A stretch of DNA of 8,988 nucleotides from CAYJAD01 sp964371225 (lineage in GTDB: Bacteria > Desulfobacterota > Desulfovibrionia > Desulfovibrionales > Desulfovibrionaceae), in the NCBI GenBank assembly GCA_964371225.1, contig CAYJNA010000094.1:1-8988 (forward strand), in the 5' to 3' direction. Positions 4,868-8,988 of the stretch are shown piece after piece; position 1 is the first letter of the stretch, and each line of letters begins with the position of its first letter. A program made the position numbers and the translations under genes. Below the pieces are notes generated by a model. That model did not search any database. It saw only the letters and a program-made list of their open reading frames with translations, and was not told the origin of the DNA.

Positions 4868-6136
4868 ATGTTCACATGTTATGCTGATATACGTCAATTT
4901 CTCCATGGTCTTGGGCTGTTTCATATGGATTTAAGTCTTTCTCGTATGGAAAAAGCCTTACAAAGTCTTTGTCTTACACGTCCTAATTTTGTTACAGTAC
5001 AAGTTGTAGGCACCAATGGCAAAGGCTCTACGTCCACTTTTTTAGAATCTCTTGCGCGCCATCATGGTTTACGCACTGGGCTTTTCACATCACCCCACTT
5101 TGTATCACCACGCGAACGTATTTGTGTCAACGGTCTTCCCTTATCAGAGGCGGATTGGGTTCCTCTGGCGCAAAAAGTCCATGAGGCCGCTCCACAATTA
5201 ACGTATTTTGAATTTTTAACTGTATTTGCTCTTTTGGCTTTTCAAGAAGCGCGCATAGACATGGCCATCATTGAAGCTGGTCTTGGCGGGCGACACGACG
5301 CCACTACAGCCTTGCATCGCCATGCTTTATGTCTCACGCCCATAAGCCTTGACCACGAACATGTTCTTGGCTCTACCCTTTTAGCTATTGCCGAAGACAA
5401 AGCCCATGCCATGGCGGCGCATATGCCGGTTTTTATGGCAAAGCAAGAAAGCACTGTGCAGGCATTTATGCACGATTTTGCACAACAATGCGAAGCGCGT
5501 CTGTATGATGCGAACCTTTCCCTTTTGCCACAAGATGTGACACTGGGGCTGTCGGGCAAGCACCAAAAACACAATGCAGCCCTTGCCCTTAGCGCATGGC
5601 AACACCTAAGCACTCTTCATACATGGCCTTATGAGGCTAAGCATATTGAAAATGCTCTTGCTACGGCCTTTATTGCCGGCAGATTACAGCATATAATCTG
5701 CGAAGAAGAACAACTTCCCTCCCATATGCTTTTAGACGGCGCGCACAATGTGCAAGGTTTAGAAATGCTTATACAGCATGTGCATGATTTTAACGTAAAA
5801 CCGTCTGCCATTATTTTTTCATGTTTGAAAGATAAAGACCAAGAAGGTATGCTGCATTTATTACAAAAACTGCATACTCTTTGTGCGCATTGCCCACTTT
5901 ACATTGTTGATATTCAAAACAATGAAAGAGCATTAACCATACAAGAAAAAGAACACATTGCTTCCACTCTTGGGAATCATGCTTATATTTCTCAAGAACT
6001 TATAAAAACATTGGCCTACTTAGCACAGCAACAAGATGCACAAGCAAAACACGCTCCCGTGCTTATATGTGGCTCATTATATTTACTTGGCGAATTTTAC
6101 GCGCAATATCCCGCGTACTTAAATAAAATTATATAA
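4868..6136 (+). CDS. folC: Folylpolyglutamate synthase / dihydrofolate synthase
   Basis: This cytoplasmic Mur-ligase-type enzyme adds L-glutamate to dihydropteroate and/or reduced folates using ATP. At 422 residues it matches the usual length. Visible landmarks are the P-loop VGTNGKGST (47-55), TSPHF (74-78), IEAGLGGRHDAT (135-146), the SLDHEHVLG segment (160-168), K178 in IAEDKAHA at the place of the usual EKAGI lysine, GKHQKHNAALA (230-240) and LLDGAHN (288-294), followed by CGSLYLLGE (401-409). Sequence alone does not show whether it has one or both activities. The start at 4868 fits the family N terminus (DLSLSRME follows at 21-28), but no Shine-Dalgarno site precedes it, nor any other in-frame ATG nearby. 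It is the first gene of the rightward operon, 18 bp ahead of selA. Confidence 0.95.
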   Translation: MFTCYADIRQFLHGLGLFHMDLSLSRMEKALQSLCLTRPNFVTVQVVGTNGKGSTSTFLESLARHHGLRTGLFTSPHFVSPRERICVNGLPLSEADWVPLAQKVHEAAPQLTYFEFLTVFALLAFQEARIDMAIIEAGLGGRHDATTALHRHALCLTPISLDHEHVLGSTLLAIAEDKAHAMAAHMPVFMAKQESTVQAFMHDFAQQCEARLYDANLSLLPQDVTLGLSGKHQKHNAALALSAWQHLSTLHTWPYEAKHIENALATAFIAGRLQHIICEEEQLPSHMLLDGAHNVQGLEMLIQHVHDFNVKPSAIIFSCLKDKDQEGMLHLLQKLHTLCAHCPLYIVDIQNNERALTIQEKEHIASTLGNHAYISQELIKTLAYLAQQQDAQAKHAPVLICGSLYLLGEFYAQYPAYLNKII

Positions 6137-6154
6137 GATATATTAAGAGGTTGC

Positions 6155-7549
6155 ATGAACACCCTTTTTCGCGCTCTCCCTTCCATGGACGTATGCCTAA
6201 CAGCGCTGACACAAGAAGCCGCATTACAAAACACACCGCGTCCTCTTATACGCACTGCGGTGGAAAGCTTTCTTAATGCCTTACGCACAGGCATCAAAAA
6301 CGGTACAGAGAAAGACGCTCAAGCTCTTTCACTCACCGCGCTGTGGCCTCGTTTATTACCGCATGTCATCAAAAGCACTAAGCCACGTTTGCAACGCACC
6401 CTCAACGGCACAGGGGTTGTCATCCATACAAATATGGGTCGCTCCGTGCTGGCTCAAGAAGCCGTGCAAGCTGTGCATCAAGCCATTGTGGGATACAGCA
6501 ATTTAGAACTAGACTTAGACACTGGCGGGCGCGGAAGCCGTCAAGATCTTGTGGAAGATTTACTTTGCCACATCACAGGCGCTGAGGCGGCTATGGTGGT
6601 GAATAACAATGCCGCCGCAGTGCTGCTTATACTTGATGCCCTTTGTAAAAATGGTGAAGTCATTGTTTCGCGCGGGCAATTGGTGGAAATTGGCGGCTCT
6701 TTCCGCATTCCTGAAGTTATGGAGCGTAGCGGCGCTACTTTACGCGAAGTAGGTACCACGAATCGCACCCATATTGAAGATTATGAAAATGCCATAACAG
6801 ATAATACGGTAGCGCTTATGCGTGTGCATACTTCCAATTATCGTATTGTGGGCTTCCATAAAGATGTGGCCTTACCAGAACTCGTGGCCTTGGGTAAGGA
6901 GCGTAACTTGCCCGTCATTGAAGATCTTGGCAGTGGTTCTTTACTGGATTTAAGCCCTTACGGACTACCTGATGAACCCACAGTGCAAGATATTGTGCAA
7001 GGCGGCGCCCATGTGGTGAGCTTCTCAGGGGATAAAGTACTTGGAGGCCCTCAAGCAGGTATTATTGTTGGCAAAAAAGAATTGATTGCACGCATGCGTA
7101 AAAACCCCTTACATCGCGCTTTACGTTGCGATAAATGCACTTTAGCAGCATTGGAAGCCACATTACGCATTTACACCGAACCTGAAAAGGCTCGTACTAC
7201 CATCCCAACGCTCAGAATGATTACAGCCTCCCGTCAAGAATTAACGCCCAAAGCGGAAAACTTGAGCCAGCTATTAACTGAAAAATTTGCCACGCACATA
7301 CATGTCACACTGCGTGATGCTGTTTCTCGAGTGGGCGGAGGCTCTTTTCCTGAAAGAGATTTACCCACAACTCTTGTGTGTATACAACCTAAAAATATGT
7401 CAGCCATCACCTTAAAAAATGCACTCCTCACCACAGAGCCACCCCTCATTGGGCGTTTGGAAGAAGATGCCTTTTGTCTTGATGTGCGTACATTACATGA
7501 CAGCGAATTTCCACAAATACTGCATGTATTAAGCTGCGTTTTACAATAG
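6155..7549 (+). CDS. selA: L-seryl-tRNA(Sec) selenium transferase
   Basis: SelA is a PLP enzyme that converts seryl-tRNA(Sec) to selenocysteyl-tRNA(Sec) using selenophosphate, the bacterial route to selenocysteine. It has 464 residues, about the length of the E. coli protein. Strong signatures are LNGTGVVIHTNMGRS (83-97), NNNAAAVLL (150-158), VSRGQLVEIGGSFRIP (171-186), VGTTNRTH (199-206), EDLGSGSLLDLSPYG (256-270) and SFSGDKVLGGPQAGI (289-303), in which K294 is the PLP lysine. AGAGG lies 4 nt before the ATG, a little closer than ideal. Its presence implies that the organism also has selB, selC, selD and at least one selenoprotein, none of which is in this window. It lies between folC (18 bp) and the aminopeptidase (24 bp), so co-transcription is likely. 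Confidence 0.97.
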   Translation: MNTLFRALPSMDVCLTALTQEAALQNTPRPLIRTAVESFLNALRTGIKNGTEKDAQALSLTALWPRLLPHVIKSTKPRLQRTLNGTGVVIHTNMGRSVLAQEAVQAVHQAIVGYSNLELDLDTGGRGSRQDLVEDLLCHITGAEAAMVVNNNAAAVLLILDALCKNGEVIVSRGQLVEIGGSFRIPEVMERSGATLREVGTTNRTHIEDYENAITDNTVALMRVHTSNYRIVGFHKDVALPELVALGKERNLPVIEDLGSGSLLDLSPYGLPDEPTVQDIVQGGAHVVSFSGDKVLGGPQAGIIVGKKELIARMRKNPLHRALRCDKCTLAALEATLRIYTEPEKARTTIPTLRMITASRQELTPKAENLSQLLTEKFATHIHVTLRDAVSRVGGGSFPERDLPTTLVCIQPKNMSAITLKNALLTTEPPLIGRLEEDAFCLDVRTLHDSEFPQILHVLSCVLQ

Positions 7550-7573
7550 ACCCTTAAAGTAAAAGGATATATT

Positions 7574-8988
7574 ATGAAAAAAGATACAAAAAAAACACTA
7601 ACATACACTCCCACATCTTGCTGGGAACGCTATGCCAGCACAGCAGAAGACAAAAAAGCTCTTATGAAGTTGGCTAAACGCTATGTAAAATTCCTTTCTC
7701 GTTGCAAAACAGAAAGAGAAACCATTGACTATGTTGTAGAAGTTCTTGCACAGCATGGCATGAAGACCCCTGGCGTACAAGGCGATGTGGCCTTATTTCC
7801 CTTCCGAAACAAGACTCTTTTTGTGGCAAAACGCGGTAAAAAAGCCCTTAGCGAAGGTATACATCTTATTAGCGCTCACACGGACACACCGCGCCTTGAC
7901 TTTAAGCAACGCCCCTTCATCGAGCAAGCCGGCGTGGCGCAAGCCAAAACCCATTATTATGGCGGCATTCGTAAATATCAATGGCTAGCGCGCCCTTTGG
8001 CCTTACACGGCGTTATAGCGCGCGCTGATGGCACAACTGTACACGTTACCCTTGGTGAAGAAGCCGATGAACCCGTCTTTACCATTGCAGATTTATTACC
8101 ACATTTAGCACAGAACCATGTTAAGCAAAGCATTGCGGAAGGCTTTGACGCAGAAAAGCTTAATATCATCTTGGGACATAGCCCTAAAGCAGCAGAAAAA
8201 GCATCTTCCAAAGAAGAAAAAGAAAATACTAGTGCAAAATCTTCAATCAAAGAGCATATATTAGAAATTTTACATGATAAGTATGACATTTGCGAAGAAG
8301 ATTTCATTTCAGCAGAATTACAAGCAGTGCCGGCAGGGTCTGCCCGCTTTGTGGGGCTTGATAAGTCTCTTATCGGCGGATATGGCCATGATGATCGTGT
8401 TTGTGTTTTTGCGGCCTTGGAAGCCTTTCTTGCTGTGGATAAACCTGAACACACCACAGCGCTTATTCTCTGGGATAAAGAAGAAATTGGCTCTGAAGGC
8501 GCCACCGGTGCCAATTCACGCTTTTTGCAATATTGCATAGAAGATTGCCGCGAAGCATGGCAAAAAGACGCCAAGCTTGGACATATTATGCTGCAAACCA
8601 AAGCTCTTTCTGCCGACGTGGCTGCCGCGCTTGACCCAGATTGGCAAGAAGTGCATGAAAAACAAAATGCTGCCCTTCTCGGCTATGGCCCTTGCTTTTC
8701 AAAGTTTACCGGTTCCCGCGGTAAATACAGTGCCAGCGATGCCGATGCAGAACTGGTGGGCTTCATGCGTGGTTTGCTCAACGCCAAAAAAATTCCTTGG
8801 CAAATGGCCGAATGCGGCAAGGTTGACCTTGGCGGCGGCGGTACAGTGGCGCTATTCCTTGCTGCTTACGGTATGCAAGTCATCGATTGCGGCCCCGCAG
8901 TACTTGGCATGCATAGCCCCTTTGAGCTTATTTCCTGCGCAGACTTATACGCCACAGTAGAAGCGTATACGGCTTTTTTGGCTAGTTA
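7574..8988 (+). CDS. M18-family metallo-aminopeptidase, complete except perhaps for the last base of the stop
   Basis: This dinuclear zinc exopeptidase removes N-terminal residues, typically acidic or neutral ones, from peptides. The 471 codons visible show the M18 metal-binding pattern: AHTDTPR (101-107, H102 with D104), GYGHDDR (269-275), DKEEIGSEGATG (301-312, the catalytic and metal-binding glutamates), a SAD motif (346-348) and MHSPFE (446-451). A charged, low-complexity linker (about 203-228, rich in Lys, Ser and Glu) interrupts the domain, in line with the flexible insert seen in this family. AAAGGA lies 6 nt before the ATG. It is the third gene of the operon. The final bases after GCT AGT are TA, so TAA or TAG would end the protein at 471 residues, a normal length. 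It belongs to the longer, apeA-like group more than to the DnpEP group, a call I make with moderate certainty. Confidence 0.92.
   Translation, partial: MKKDTKKTLTYTPTSCWERYASTAEDKKALMKLAKRYVKFLSRCKTERETIDYVVEVLAQHGMKTPGVQGDVALFPFRNKTLFVAKRGKKALSEGIHLISAHTDTPRLDFKQRPFIEQAGVAQAKTHYYGGIRKYQWLARPLALHGVIARADGTTVHVTLGEEADEPVFTIADLLPHLAQNHVKQSIAEGFDAEKLNIILGHSPKAAEKASSKEEKENTSAKSSIKEHILEILHDKYDICEEDFISAELQAVPAGSARFVGLDKSLIGGYGHDDRVCVFAALEAFLAVDKPEHTTALILWDKEEIGSEGATGANSRFLQYCIEDCREAWQKDAKLGHIMLQTKALSADVAAALDPDWQEVHEKQNAALLGYGPCFSKFTGSRGKYSASDADAELVGFMRGLLNAKKIPWQMAECGKVDLGGGGTVALFLAAYGMQVIDCGPAVLGMHSPFELISCADLYATVEAYTAFLAS

Noticed and set aside
7978..8601. 207-codon frame antisense to the aminopeptidase
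   Set aside because: It lies wholly opposite a well-supported M18 gene with intact metal-binding motifs, and its Ser/Cys-rich translation has no recognisable domain.
6155..8986. Selenocysteine codons or a SECIS element near selA
   Set aside because: All genes in the block are open without in-frame TGA, and no selenoprotein or tRNA-Sec is visible. The tRNA present is arginine-specific.
1..8988. CRISPR array, insertion sequence or rRNA
   Set aside because: No regularly spaced long repeats, no transposase and no rRNA-like sequence seen on either strand.

Overview
The window joins two blocks at a tRNA gene. Positions 1 to about 4643 look like one end of an integrated phage-like element, with three leftward genes. 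Positions from about 4644 to 8988 look like ordinary bacterial chromosome: a leftward tRNA-Arg(UCU), then a rightward run of three metabolic genes. The organism is a bacterium that makes selenoproteins (it has selA). The form of the phage primase, together with selA, reminds me of prophages in Desulfovibrionaceae-like hosts, but that is an impression and not something the sequence proves.

Element (minus strand, read from 4242 down to 1). A P4/D5-family SF3 replicative helicase (4242-2629) is followed by a 255-bp non-coding gap. Next comes a separate zinc-finger/Toprim primase (2373-838), and then a ParB-domain/DNA methyltransferase fusion whose start overlaps the primase stop (TGATG) and which runs off the left edge. 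Priming and unwinding, often fused in P4-type proteins, are therefore split over two genes. The gap between them holds five copies of a bipartite 14-bp motif, TGGGAGnnTGGGAG, with an AT-rich patch and a 25-nt strictly alternating purine/pyrimidine tract. This is my best candidate for the element's replication origin, or else a cluster of operators. It is the least ordinary thing in the window.

Junction. Between the helicase start (4242) and the tRNA (3' end at 4644) lie about 400 bp with no convincing gene but many small symmetric elements: several inverted repeats, a nested hairpin, G-runs, a direct repeat phased by 11 bp and a partial look-alike of the tRNA 3' end. The tRNA has its own Rho-independent terminator 9 nt past its CCA. 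The tRNA 3' end faces the element, the usual geometry of tRNA-directed integration, but no integrase and no second att site are visible, so the boundary is inferred.

Chromosomal block (plus strand). folC (4868-6136), selA (6155-7549) and an M18-family aminopeptidase (7574 to the edge) are separated by 18 and 24 bp and probably form one operon. A candidate promoter lies at 4776-4805, divergent from the tRNA promoter at 4730-4758. The three products act in folate polyglutamylation, selenocysteyl-tRNA synthesis and peptide turnover. They share no obvious pathway, so the operon looks like a housekeeping grouping. The last two bases of the window (TA) are probably the first two of the aminopeptidase stop codon.
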